Source: Acidobacteriota bacterium (GTDB taxonomy: Bacteria > Acidobacteriota > Terriglobia > Terriglobales > Acidobacteriaceae). Taken from it: a stretch of DNA of 9,372 nucleotides. Positions 1-6,616 of this stretch are shown here, one piece after another. The notes under the pieces are model-generated. The model was not told the origin of the DNA. It saw only the letters and a program-made list of their open reading frames with translations, and did no database searches. The stretch lies in contig JAJZCP010000040.1 in assembly GCA_021846065.1 (NCBI GenBank), positions 1-9,372 of the forward strand. The letters run 5' to 3'. Numbering within the stretch: the first letter of the stretch is position 1; every line of letters starts with the position of its first letter. The position numbers and the translations under genes are program-made.

Positions 1-1
1 A

Positions 2-322
2 CTGTCACCCTCGGGCAGCGTTCCTGGGGACACAATGCCTACGTTTACCTGGACAGACCCATCGAGCGCTGGCAGCTACACCTACCAGTTTACTTTGACG
101 GATAGCAGCGGTAATACGATCTGGCAGATTCCAGGAAATAACAGTAACTCTGGAAACTTCAGCAGTTCGATCACTTCCATCACATGGGGGACAGATCCAA
201 CCGGTAACAATAATCCTCCCAGCGTCTCTTCGCTTTCGTCGGGAGTTACGTATAACTGGCAGATAGCCGCGCAGGATGCAAACGGAAATCAAGCGGTGAC
301 AGGAGTGAATCTTATCCCATAG
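2..322 (+). CDS. C-terminal end of a secreted beta-sandwich (fibronectin III/Ig-like) protein, 5' truncated
   Basis: The reading frame is open from the window edge to a TAG at 320-322, giving about 106 residues; the ATG at 35 is internal, because in-frame residues LSPSGSVPGDT precede it. The visible part is rich in Ser, Thr, Asn and Gly, with aromatic-containing strands such as FTWTDP, YTYQFTLTDSSGNTIWQIP and YNWQIAAQDANGNQ. This alternation is typical of a fibronectin III or Ig-like beta-sandwich in an extracellular protein. I recall similar domains at the ends of large secreted acidobacterial proteins, but name no specific family. The protein simply ends with the domain (VTGVNLIP); no sorting signal or transmembrane segment is seen. 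The DNA is visibly more AT-rich than the genes to the right, which may reflect Asn/Thr/Ser content or transfer. Substrate and role cannot be told from this fragment. Confidence 0.7.
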   Translation: MSPSGSVPGDTMPTFTWTDPSSAGSYTYQFTLTDSSGNTIWQIPGNNSNSGNFSSSITSITWGTDPTGNNNPPSVSSLSSGVTYNWQIAAQDANGNQAVTGVNLIP

Positions 323-346
323 CTGCGTGAAACAGGCAACAGAATG

Positions 347-380
347 AAAGCGCGGTCAGCCCCAAGGCTGACCGCGCTTT
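347..380 (+). terminator. Intrinsic terminator with perfect 15-bp stem
   Basis: The arms at 347-361 and 366-380 are exactly complementary, starting AAAGCGCGG and ending CCGCGCTTT, around a CCAA loop. The plus-strand transcript continues with a T-rich CCTTTGTTTC. The hairpin lies 25 bp after the stop of the plus-strand gene. It is also downstream of the convergent ferritin-like gene, where the other strand reads TTTCATTCTGTT after the stem, so it probably works in both directions. Confidence 0.88.
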
Positions 381-470
381 CCTTTGTTTCAACCTGCACT
401 GGGAAGCTTGCAGGCGTTATGCGATCCGGGGAGAATCGTATGTACTTCCGGCCTGAAACAGGGGAAGCGG

Positions 471-1451
471 TTATGCGGATGGCGCGCTGCCGGTGCATGC
501 CAACTGGATGGATGCTGCGCCCATGAGCGCGGTCTGAAAGCTGTAAGCCGTGGTGCCGCTGCCCTGTGTTAGGAACGGCCCAAGAGCAGCCGCTGCCGAA
601 GCCGATCCGTTGTAGACCGAGGTGAGCGTGTCGGTCGATTCGTAGCAGTCGTTGTCGGCGGGCAGGATAGAGGTGCCGGCAAAGGAGGTTCCGCTGGGAA
701 TGGCGCGAGCGAGAGAACGGTGTTCGGCTTCAACGCCGAGGATGGCCGCGCTGATCTTGGCAAATTCGGAAAGCTGCGCCGAGGTGTACGCCGAGCCGCT
801 GGCCGACATCTGGGTTGCGCTGTAAGGCGAAACGCCGCCAATCATGAGGCTGAACTCTTCAACCGCTGTCATGTAGGCGGCGATGAAGGCCGTCTCCAGC
901 GCGACGAGCACGGGGAAGAAGTTGGTGAGCGTATCGAAGGTGCCGGTGGGGAAGTAAAAGGTTTGTACCGGATCGCTGGTGGCTGCGCTGATATTGAGCT
1001 GCGTGCGAAAAAGATCGGCGTGCTGAATTTCCTCGGACAATGCGCCGCGCAGGTAGCCCACGTTGGCCACGCTGCCATTGGAGCTGACAGTGGTTGCCGT
1101 GCCGCCGGTGCCGGCCAGATTCGGGTCCTGGATGACGCCGCCAACCAATGCGTTGTAATACATCGTTGTGGCCAGGTCTTCGGCGATGAGCGCTGCGGTG
1201 AAGATTTGCTGCGCAGTGTCTGCCGTGACGGTGGCCTGAGCCATTGCGGTGGTTCCGGTCGAGCCACATCCGGCGAGTGCAGCCGTGCCGGCGACGGCAC
1301 CGGCGATGCCAACTCCGGCCAGGAAGCGCCTGCGGTTCATGGCCTGGATTGCCTGATCCATACGGCGAATCGAGTTGATGCCGAAGGAAGCGGCGACGTC
1401 GGATTCTGCGGCGTGAAGAGTCGACTGGTTGCGAAAGCGTAGCAAGTGCAT
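471..1451 (-). CDS. Tat-exported ferritin-like domain lipoprotein
   Basis: The 326-residue product resembles the ferritin-like (PF13668-type) proteins common in Acidobacteriota. Those are predicted four-helix proteins of the cell envelope with possible di-iron sites; the reaction is unknown. I chose the ATG at 1451 because an AGGAGG box lies 5 bp before it; an in-frame start at 1559 has no such site. Residues 38-62 form a Tat signal (MNRRRFLAG, hydrophobic stretch, then lipobox LAGC with Cys62), so the mature protein should be lipid-anchored outside the cytoplasm. Putative helices carry candidate metal ligands: Glu91 (IAEDLATTMYY), Glu140/141 and His144 (SEEIQHADLF), Glu186 (LETAFIAAY) and Glu241/His244 (GVEAEHRSLAR). 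The 37 residues before the Arg-Arg motif are long for a Tat n-region; a start at Met38 is possible but has a poor ribosome site. The gene is divergent from the SH3 lipoprotein gene and convergent with the truncated surface-protein gene. Confidence 0.85.
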   Translation of the reverse strand: MHLLRFRNQSTLHAAESDVAASFGINSIRRMDQAIQAMNRRRFLAGVGIAGAVAGTAALAGCGSTGTTAMAQATVTADTAQQIFTAALIAEDLATTMYYNALVGGVIQDPNLAGTGGTATTVSSNGSVANVGYLRGALSEEIQHADLFRTQLNISAATSDPVQTFYFPTGTFDTLTNFFPVLVALETAFIAAYMTAVEEFSLMIGGVSPYSATQMSASGSAYTSAQLSEFAKISAAILGVEAEHRSLARAIPSGTSFAGTSILPADNDCYESTDTLTSVYNGSASAAAALGPFLTQGSGTTAYSFQTALMGAASIQLACTGSAPSA

Positions 1452-1575
1452 GGAGTCCTCCTGCAATGGGAACGAAGTAGTCTGCAAATTGGATTGCGTC
1501 GAGGAGAAGTTTTTTTCGCTGGTATTCTTGGGGTGCGGGTGCGATCGTTTCCGGCACAATTCTGAGGTGAACAGG
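1452..1575. promoter_or_regulatory. Divergent intergenic region between two lipoprotein genes
   Basis: This 124-bp gap separates the starts of the ferritin-like and SH3-domain genes, so it must hold the promoter of at least one of them and probably both. It contains a T-run near 1510-1516 and a TATTCT around 1523 that could be a plus-strand -10, but no convincing -35 at the right distance on either strand. The AGGAGG of the minus-strand gene and a GAGGTG before the plus-strand ATG lie at its two ends. Confidence 0.5.
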
Positions 1576-2844
1576 ATGCAAGCGGGATCAGGCGGGGCAA
1601 CAAGTGGGAAGCGGATTCCGAGCTTGTTGTTTTGCTCACTTCTGTCGATGGCGGGTTTGGTCGGCTGTGGCCATTTTCAGCCTCATGCGCACAGCTATGT
1701 GTATGTCTCGGCACGCGAGGTCTATCTGCGGGATCGCGTTGCCGCGGTATCCAACCGTGTGGCGCTGGTGAAAAACGGCGCGCGGCTGGAGGTGCTCGAG
1801 CAGGGCCATCGTTTTGATCAGGTCAGGACGCAGGATGGGAAAGTGGGCTGGCTGATGGATCACCTGGTAATCGATGAGCGGCAGTATGACGCCTATCAAC
1901 ATCTGGCGATGCAGCACGCGCAGGATCCGGTTGTGGCTACGGCGCAGCTTCGCGATGATCTCTACCTGCACCTGACGCCGGGCAGGCAGACGGATCATTT
2001 CTATCTGGTTGCCGGAAACTCCCATGTCGCGCTGCTGGAGCGAGCATCGATTCCGCATATCGTACCCGGCGCTGTTCCGGCGCAGGCTGCTGCCGCTGGG
2101 CAAAAGACGCCGGCCGAGATTCCGATGGAAGACTGGTGGCTGGTGCGGGATAACAACGGCGACACGGGGTGGCTGCTGGGGAGTCGCGTGGATGTGGATA
2201 TTCCCGACGCCATAGGGGAGTATGCCGAAGGACAGCGCATGGTGGCGGATTATCCGCTGGCGACGGTGACCGACGATGGGCGCGCTCCACGCGAAGAAGC
2301 GCGGGCGAACCGCCACGGTCACCGCGCTGGACGAAAAGCCGATCGTGAGGGCCATGCGCCCGGAGCCGGTACTGCTGTCGGCGCGGATGCGAGCGCTTCG
2401 AACTCCGGCACACAGGCTACGGCTACGACCCCGCGACAGATGACCGAGTATCTGGTGTTGCTGGCGCAGCCGAAGAGCGGGCTTCCGTACGATTTTGACC
2501 AGATTCGCGTCTTTACCTGGAGCTTGAATCATCATCGTTACGAGACTGCGTATCGGCTGCGTGGATTTGAGGGCTTTTTGCCGGTGACGATCACGCATGA
2601 ATCGGTCAATGGCTTGCAGTATCCCGCCTTTACCCTTCGCATCGCGGGCGAGGGTGGATCCGTGATTGATCCTGCGACAGGAATCGCACATCCGGTTGCG
2701 CCGCGCACGGTCAGCTTCCGGATGGAAGGCAATATCATCCGGCGAACCGGGGCAGATCAGTCACCGATCGAAACGCGCAAGGAAGGACAGGGCGATCCTG
2801 CGGCTGCCGGGAAGACGGGGAAGGCGCACAAGCACCGCCGGTAG
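1576..2844 (+). CDS. Lipoprotein with two SH3-like domains and an unrecognised C-terminal domain
   Basis: The ATG at 1576 is chosen because GAGGTG stands about 7 bp upstream and a lipoprotein signal follows directly: Lys12/Arg13, a hydrophobic stretch, then LVGC with Cys31. The upstream in-frame start at 1429 would bury this signal and overlap the divergent neighbour. The 422-residue product should be membrane-anchored in the periplasm. Residues 41-100 look like a bacterial SH3 domain (YVSAREVYLRD, then DGKVGWLMDHLV). Residues about 119-208 look like a second, with an insertion, ending WWLVRDNNGDTGWLLGSRV. A charged, low-complexity linker (about 235-286) leads to an unrecognised domain at about 287-395 (MTEYLVLLAQPKSGLPYDFD, then VFTWSLNHHRYETAYRLRG). 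The tail is Lys/Arg/His-rich. SH3b domains often bind peptidoglycan or other proteins, so an envelope role is likely, but no enzyme motif is visible. It ends 5 bp from the convergent aminotransferase stop. Confidence 0.8.
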   Translation: MQAGSGGATSGKRIPSLLFCSLLSMAGLVGCGHFQPHAHSYVYVSAREVYLRDRVAAVSNRVALVKNGARLEVLEQGHRFDQVRTQDGKVGWLMDHLVIDERQYDAYQHLAMQHAQDPVVATAQLRDDLYLHLTPGRQTDHFYLVAGNSHVALLERASIPHIVPGAVPAQAAAAGQKTPAEIPMEDWWLVRDNNGDTGWLLGSRVDVDIPDAIGEYAEGQRMVADYPLATVTDDGRAPREEARANRHGHRAGRKADREGHAPGAGTAVGADASASNSGTQATATTPRQMTEYLVLLAQPKSGLPYDFDQIRVFTWSLNHHRYETAYRLRGFEGFLPVTITHESVNGLQYPAFTLRIAGEGGSVIDPATGIAHPVAPRTVSFRMEGNIIRRTGADQSPIETRKEGQGDPAAAGKTGKAHKHRR

Positions 2845-2849
2845 CTGAC

Positions 2850-4058
2850 CTACACAGGTGTGCTGAGAAATGAGGCGATGGCATCGACGACGGCCTGTTG
2901 CTCGGCCTCTGTGATCTCCGGGAAGATGGGCAGCGCAAGCACTTCGCGTGCGGCGCGCTCGGCCTCAGGAAAACTGCCTTCGGAGTAGCCCAGCGAAGCA
3001 AGCGCCTTCTGCTGGTGCAGGGGTATCGGATAGTAAATCTCTGAACCGATCTGCCGCGTGGTGAGAAAGCTACGCAAAGCGTCGCGGCGAGTGCAGCGAA
3101 TGACGTATTGATGCCAGACGTGATGCTGGCCTGCGGTCTCTGTGGGCAGCACGACGCCATGCGTGGGATAGGTGGCGGCATCGGCGAGTCCGGCGGCGCG
3201 AAACAGGGAGTGGTAGCGTGTAGCCGCGGCTCGACGCTGTTCGTTCCAGCGCTGGATGTGGCGCAGCTTGACGTTGAGAATGGCTCCCTGGAAGCCGTCC
3301 ATGCGAGCGTTCCATCCTATTTCGTCATGATGATAGCGGATGCGCATGCCGTGCTGGCGGAGAATGCGCGCGCGCTCGGCGAATTCAGGGTTGTTGGTGG
3401 TGACCAGCCCGGCGTCGCCGGCTGCGCTCAGGTTTTTGGTGGGATAAAAGCTGAAGGCTGCCATATCGCCGAGTCCGCCGGCGTGTGTTTGCTGCCAGCG
3501 GGCGCCCCAGGCTTGAGCCGCGTCTTCGATGAGCAACAGATGGCGTTCCCGGGCCAACTGTGCAAAGCCCTGCCAGTCAACGCATTGTCCATAGAGATGC
3601 ACGGGCAGCAGTGCGCGAATGGAATCCGCGCCGGGCGATTGCAGGACGGATTCCACGGCTTGGGGTGAGAGATTGAAGTTGACCGGATCGATATCGGCAA
3701 GCACGGGTCGCAGACCGGCGCGAAGAATGGAACTGACCGAGGCAAAAAAGCTGAAGGGTGTAGTGACGACAGCGTCTCCCGGGCCGATGCCGGCGGCGGC
3801 CAAAGCCAGCCAAAGGGCATCTGTGCCGGAAGAACAGCCGATGGCCGCCGCAACGCTGAGGTGCTCGGCTGCCGCTGCTTCAAACTGCTGCACCGGCTCG
3901 CCGAGGATGAACTGCCGACGATCGATGACTGTGCCAAGTGCGGCCAGTAACTCGTCGCGCAGGGGCGCGTACTGGCGCTCGAGGTCGATCATGGGAACGG
4001 CAGCGACGGTGGATGGACGGACAGCGGAAGCGGTGGAGCTTTGGGCAGCGGTGGACAT
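2850..4058 (-). CDS. DegT/DnrJ/EryC1/StrS-family PLP sugar aminotransferase
   Basis: This is a fold-type I PLP enzyme of the family that transfers an amino group, usually from glutamate, to a keto-sugar nucleotide, supplying amino sugars for surface polysaccharides or glycosylation. With the ATG at 4058 it has 402 residues; an alternative TTG at 4100 adds 14 residues, and Met23 (MIDLERQY) matches where many relatives begin. An AGAGG lies 12 bp before the ATG, so the start is uncertain. Motifs run in family order: SSGTDAL (76-82, phosphate binding), IEDAAQ (177-182, Asp179 pairing with the pyridine nitrogen), SFYPTKNLSAAGDAG (203-217, Lys208 forming the Schiff base), RQHGM then GWNARMDGFQGAIL (248-261, substrate and dimer contacts), and YYPIPLH (342-348). 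The catalytic set looks complete. No other sugar-nucleotide gene is in the window, so the exact substrate cannot be assigned. It is transcribed away from hfq and convergent with the SH3 lipoprotein gene. Confidence 0.9.
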   Translation of the reverse strand: MSTAAQSSTASAVRPSTVAAVPMIDLERQYAPLRDELLAALGTVIDRRQFILGEPVQQFEAAAAEHLSVAAAIGCSSGTDALWLALAAAGIGPGDAVVTTPFSFFASVSSILRAGLRPVLADIDPVNFNLSPQAVESVLQSPGADSIRALLPVHLYGQCVDWQGFAQLARERHLLLIEDAAQAWGARWQQTHAGGLGDMAAFSFYPTKNLSAAGDAGLVTTNNPEFAERARILRQHGMRIRYHHDEIGWNARMDGFQGAILNVKLRHIQRWNEQRRAAATRYHSLFRAAGLADAATYPTHGVVLPTETAGQHHVWHQYVIRCTRRDALRSFLTTRQIGSEIYYPIPLHQQKALASLGYSEGSFPEAERAAREVLALPIFPEITEAEQQAVVDAIASFLSTPV

Positions 4059-4339
4059 GGATGGAGAATACCTCTGATGCGGCAGCGGCGCGGCGGACAA
4101 GGCTGCTCGAATGCATCTCTCATCTTAAATAATGGCAAACGGCGGCGTTGGGATGAGATGAAAGTGCTGGAGCGCGTTTCGTGAGGAAGTAAGCCAGATG
4201 CGACCCGTTTCTGCCGCGTCGTCCAAGCGGGACTGACCCATTCCATAGAAACCGCAAAGGCATACAGGAAACACGCTTGAATGGATGCTGCCACGCGAGA
4301 GGATGCCCGGTTCGAAATCATGGTCAATTTGAGTCTGCC

Positions 4340-4369
4340 TTGTTACTCGCAGGGCTGAGCGCCTATAGT
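4340..4369 (+). promoter_or_regulatory. Candidate sigma70-type promoter for hfq
   Basis: TTGTTA at 4340-4345 and TATAGT at 4364-4369 match the -35 and -10 consensus at 4 and 5 of 6 positions, 18 bp apart. The predicted start near 4376 would give a leader of roughly 140 nt before the hfq ATG. A TTGACG at 4377-4382 is an alternative -35 but lacks a matching -10. Confidence 0.35.
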
Positions 4370-4453
4370 GATGGTGTTGACGGACGCTGGCTCGCTCAGG
4401 CGTTCGATGTAGCCCGTGTTGTCGCTTTCGTCTTTTGCGTCGGCGACGAATTC

Positions 4454-4466
4454 ACCTGAATCAGGT
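4454..4466. repeat. 13-bp perfect palindrome in the hfq leader
   Basis: ACCTGA and TCAGGT flank a single central A about 50 bp before the hfq ATG. It could be a small operator or an RNA hairpin with a very tight loop. No known regulator motif is recognised. Confidence 0.4.
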
Positions 4467-4472
4467 CAACCT

Positions 4473-4488
4473 TTTGCTTCCAGGCAAA
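4473..4488 (+). promoter_or_regulatory. Small hairpin just upstream of the hfq ribosome site
   Basis: TTTGC (4473-4477) can pair with GCAAA (4484-4488) around a TTCCAG loop, extendable by one G-U pair. It is followed by an A/U-rich stretch and the AGGAGA ribosome site at about 4505-4510. Hfq controls its own mRNA through the 5' leader in Escherichia coli; whether that applies here is inference. Confidence 0.3.
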
Positions 4489-4517
4489 GCCAAAAATTCT
4501 TCCCAGGAGATCGGCAC

Positions 4518-4811
4518 ATGGACAACAAGCCGGCACAGAATATTCAGGACACATTCCTGAATACGGTTCGCAAAGACAAAACCCCCATCACGATTTATTT
4601 GGTCAGTGGCGTGAAGCTGACAGGGCGCATCCGCTCGTTTGACAAGTATTCCGTGCTGCTGGAAAACAACAGCCAGGAGCAGTTGATCTTCAAGCACGCC
4701 ATCTCGACCGTGGTGAGTAACCGCGCCGTGATGCACGGTGGAGAGCATCGACCTGCATCGCCCGCCGGTGCTGCGCCGACTGCGCCCGTGACGCCAGCGA
4801 GCAACTCCTGA
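4518..4811 (+). CDS. hfq: RNA chaperone Hfq
   Basis: Hfq forms a hexameric Sm-like ring that binds small RNAs and mRNAs and affects translation and decay. The ATG at 4518 has AGGAGA 7 bp upstream and gives 97 residues; an upstream in-frame start at 4416 would add residues unlike the family. The Sm1 region spans about residues 9-50 ([20 protein letters not shown], then [12 protein letters not shown]), and Sm2 ([12 protein letters not shown]) spans 55-66. Compared with E. coli Hfq, KHAIS is kept, but the conserved Tyr before it is Phe58, and the proximal-face Gln-Phe of SFDQF is Lys43-Tyr44. The rim patch is Arg18-Lys19-Asp20-Lys21 instead of RRER. The tail after residue 66 is Ala/Pro-rich and probably disordered. 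hflX follows after 57 bp, an arrangement shared with many proteobacteria, though miaA is not upstream here. Confidence 0.96.
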   Translation: MDNKPAQNIQDTFLNTVRKDKTPITIYLVSGVKLTGRIRSFDKYSVLLENNSQEQLIFKHAISTVVSNRAVMHGGEHRPASPAGAAPTAPVTPASNS

Positions 4812-4868
4812 TGTTTCGACAGGTCATGTCGCGGCGGCCACTGGATTGCGCATGAGTCGTGAGGCGCC

Positions 4869-6335
4869 ATGGCGGTGACGGAGCGCGCGGTACTGGTAGG
4901 CATTGAGCTTACTGGTCGGGAATCAGCATCTCAGCGAGCGACGGCTCGGCAGGCTCGGGCTGCTGCTGACGTAACGTCGCAGGCGCAAAGCGGCGGTCTG
5001 GAGGCTGGCAGCGAGGAGATTCTGCCGTATGGATCGACCACGCAACCTTCAGTGGCTGGCCAGGCAGCGCCTCATCCGGCAGCGGCCCGGCGAGTGGGGA
5101 CAAATGCTGTCGGCGCAGAAGATCCGCTAGCCGAGTTTCGCGAACTGGTGAGAAGCGCAGGCGCCGAGATTGTGGCGGAGATGGTCCAGCGACGGCAGAG
5201 ACTGGACGCGGCGACGCTGATGGGCGCAGGCAAGCTGGAGGAGATTCGCGGGATCGTGCTGATGCACGAGGCCAATCTTGTGCTTGTCGATCATGAGCTG
5301 TCTCCGACGCAGCTTCGCAATCTGGAGGATCGGCTGGAGTGTCGCGTGCTGGATCGCACGCAGCTGATTCTGGATATCTTTGCCAGCCATGCCCGCACGC
5401 GCGAGGGCCAGCTTCAGGTGGAGTGCGCGCAGTTGGAATACATGCTGCCGCGGCTGGCCGGACGGGGTCGGGCGATGTCGCAGCTTGGAGGCGGAATCGG
5501 AACGCGTGGACCGGGCGAGACGCAGTTGGAGACGGATCGCCGCAAGATTCAACGCAGACTGGTGCATCTGCGGGAACAACTGGACGCGGTGCGGCGAGTG
5601 AGGCGACAGCAGCGGCAGCGTCGAGAGGCCGTTCCTGTGCCGACGGTGGCGCTGGTCGGCTATACGAATGCAGGCAAAAGCTCGCTATTCAATCGGCTGA
5701 CCGGTGCACGGGTGCTTTCTTCTTCGCGCATGTTTGCCACGCTCGATCCCAAGCTTCGCGCGGTGGAGTTGCCGAGCCGTCGGCGGATTCTGCTCTCCGA
5801 CACAGTGGGTTTCATTCGCAATCTGCCGCATATGCTGGTGTCCAGCTTTCGCGCCACGCTGGAAGAGGTGGAGCGAGCCGAGATTCTGCTGCATGTGCGG
5901 GACGCAGCGTCGGAATCGTTTCACGAGCAGAAGGAGCAGGTCGAGCGCGTGCTTGCGGAACTGGATGCTGCTGGAATTCCTCGCATCGAGGTGCTGAACA
6001 AGGCAGATCTGCTGGATGCTGGCGAAGTGGAGTCGGGCACGTCGGCGGGACGGGTGTATGTTTCAGCACACACGGGCTATGGCGTGGAGAATCTGTTGCA
6101 GGCAATCGATGATGCGTTGACCAGCGATCCGATGGTGGAGTCGGAATTGAGCGTGAGCCAGTCGGATGGAGCGATGCTGGCCGCTCTGGAAGCGAGCACA
6201 GTGATTCTGAATCGGGAGTATTCCGGGGATCAGGTCAGAATTCGGTTGCGTGCTCCGGCTTCGCTGCTGGGCAGGATGGCAAAGACGCGCGCGGAAGAGA
6301 AAGTTCTGGATTCCAACCCGAACGAAGCCTCCTGA
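4869..6335 (+). CDS. hflX: Ribosome-associated GTPase HflX
   Basis: HflX is a GTPase that binds the 50S subunit and in studied bacteria splits stalled or hibernating 70S ribosomes. The 488-residue product carries the N-terminal HflX domain (about 85-225, with [24 protein letters not shown] and RGPGETQLE) and a basic coiled helix (about 225-255). The G domain follows: P-loop GYTNAGKS (264-271), switch I FATLDP (289-294), G3 [10 protein letters not shown] (311-320), G4 NKAD (377-380) and G5 SAHTG (399-403). All GTP-binding motifs are intact. The first beta strand ([10 protein letters not shown]) is separated from the rest of the N domain by about 65 Ala/Gln/Gly/Thr-rich residues (16-82) absent from E. 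coli HflX. The ATG at 4869 has GTGAGG about 5 bp upstream. It lies 57 bp after hfq with only a weak hairpin between, so the two are probably co-transcribed. Confidence 0.96.
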   Translation: MAVTERAVLVGIELTGRESASQRATARQARAAADVTSQAQSGGLEAGSEEILPYGSTTQPSVAGQAAPHPAAARRVGTNAVGAEDPLAEFRELVRSAGAEIVAEMVQRRQRLDAATLMGAGKLEEIRGIVLMHEANLVLVDHELSPTQLRNLEDRLECRVLDRTQLILDIFASHARTREGQLQVECAQLEYMLPRLAGRGRAMSQLGGGIGTRGPGETQLETDRRKIQRRLVHLREQLDAVRRVRRQQRQRREAVPVPTVALVGYTNAGKSSLFNRLTGARVLSSSRMFATLDPKLRAVELPSRRRILLSDTVGFIRNLPHMLVSSFRATLEEVERAEILLHVRDAASESFHEQKEQVERVLAELDAAGIPRIEVLNKADLLDAGEVESGTSAGRVYVSAHTGYGVENLLQAIDDALTSDPMVESELSVSQSDGAMLAALEASTVILNREYSGDQVRIRLRAPASLLGRMAKTRAEEKVLDSNPNEAS

Positions 6336-6357
6336 AGCGGGAGAGCCAAAATAAGGT

Positions 6358-6406
6358 GGGCCGCAGAAGGTGGGAGTGGAGATGCTTTCCCGAAATTCTG
6401 CGGCCC
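6358..6406 (+). terminator. Nested hairpin after hflX, possible terminator without a U-tract
   Basis: The 11-bp arms GGGCCGCAGAA (6358-6368) and TTCTGCGGCCC (6396-6406) are perfectly complementary. Within the 27-nt interior, GGGA and TCCC can pair again, giving a two-tier hairpin. It begins 22 bp after the hflX stop, where a terminator is expected, but no run of T follows on the plus strand. It may need Rho, or protect the 3' end of the mRNA. Confidence 0.5.
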
Positions 6407-6407
6407 G

Positions 6408-6429
6408 CTGGACCCTGAAGCGGGTCTAG
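6408..6429. repeat. 8-bp stem hairpin with 6-nt loop
   Basis: CTGGACCC pairs with GGGTCTAG (one G-U pair) around TGAAGC, 1 bp after the larger hairpin. It may be part of the same 3' structure, or separate hflX transcripts from the atp promoter downstream. No U-tract follows. Confidence 0.4.
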
Positions 6430-6535
6430 GTGATACTCTAAGCATAAGCCGATTTCAAGGAAACGCAACAAGTATTTGCGAGCGCACGGCAGGCCCGCAA
6501 AATCGCTGTGTGTGCATTACGTGAAATTCGCTCCG

Positions 6536-6564
6536 TTGACAGGCCTAAAATGCCCTGTTACAAA
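6536..6564 (+). promoter_or_regulatory. Sigma70-type promoter of the ATP synthase operon
   Basis: TTGACA at 6536-6541 is a perfect -35, followed after exactly 17 bp by TACAAA at 6559-6564, which matches 4 of 6 -10 positions. Transcription should start near 6571, about 46 nt before the first atp gene. It lies in the 281-bp spacer after hflX, where an operon promoter is expected. Confidence 0.65.
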
Positions 6565-6616
6565 AGGGTTCTAGCTTGAATTCGCGCTGAATTGGGAAGG
6601 GTTTGAGACGTTCGTC

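Larger units (their letters stand above)
4059..4517. other. Intergenic region between divergent aminotransferase and hfq
   Basis: I find no supportable gene in these 459 bp. The only open frames (4277-4459 plus; the part of 3989-4327 minus that falls here) lack ribosome sites and recognisable protein character. An AT-rich patch near 4126-4140 (TTAAATAATGG) could belong to the aminotransferase promoter. The right half carries a candidate hfq promoter, a 13-bp palindrome and a small hairpin, listed separately. A GGTTCGAAATC at about 4309 resembles a tRNA T-loop, but its flanks do not pair. Confidence 0.55.

Noticed and set aside
347..380. CRISPR repeat or mobile-element end
   Set aside because: A single perfect hairpin followed by a T-rich stretch between convergent genes is explained by a terminator; no repeat copies or transposase are present.
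1636..2691. Antisense open frame of 351 codons opposite the SH3 lipoprotein
   Set aside because: Arg/His/Gln-rich composition without a ribosome site; the plus strand has a lipoprotein signal and SH3-like patterns.
4290..4335. tRNA-like T-loop (GGTTCGAAATC)
   Set aside because: The flanking bases do not form a T stem, and no acceptor or anticodon arm could be drawn.
4277..4459. 60-codon TTG-initiated frame upstream of hfq
   Set aside because: No ribosome site, no family resemblance, and it overlaps the likely promoter and leader.
4817..4831. CGACA/TGTCG hairpin between hfq and hflX
   Set aside because: Only 5 bp and no T-run; too weak to call a terminator, so hfq-hflX co-transcription is kept.
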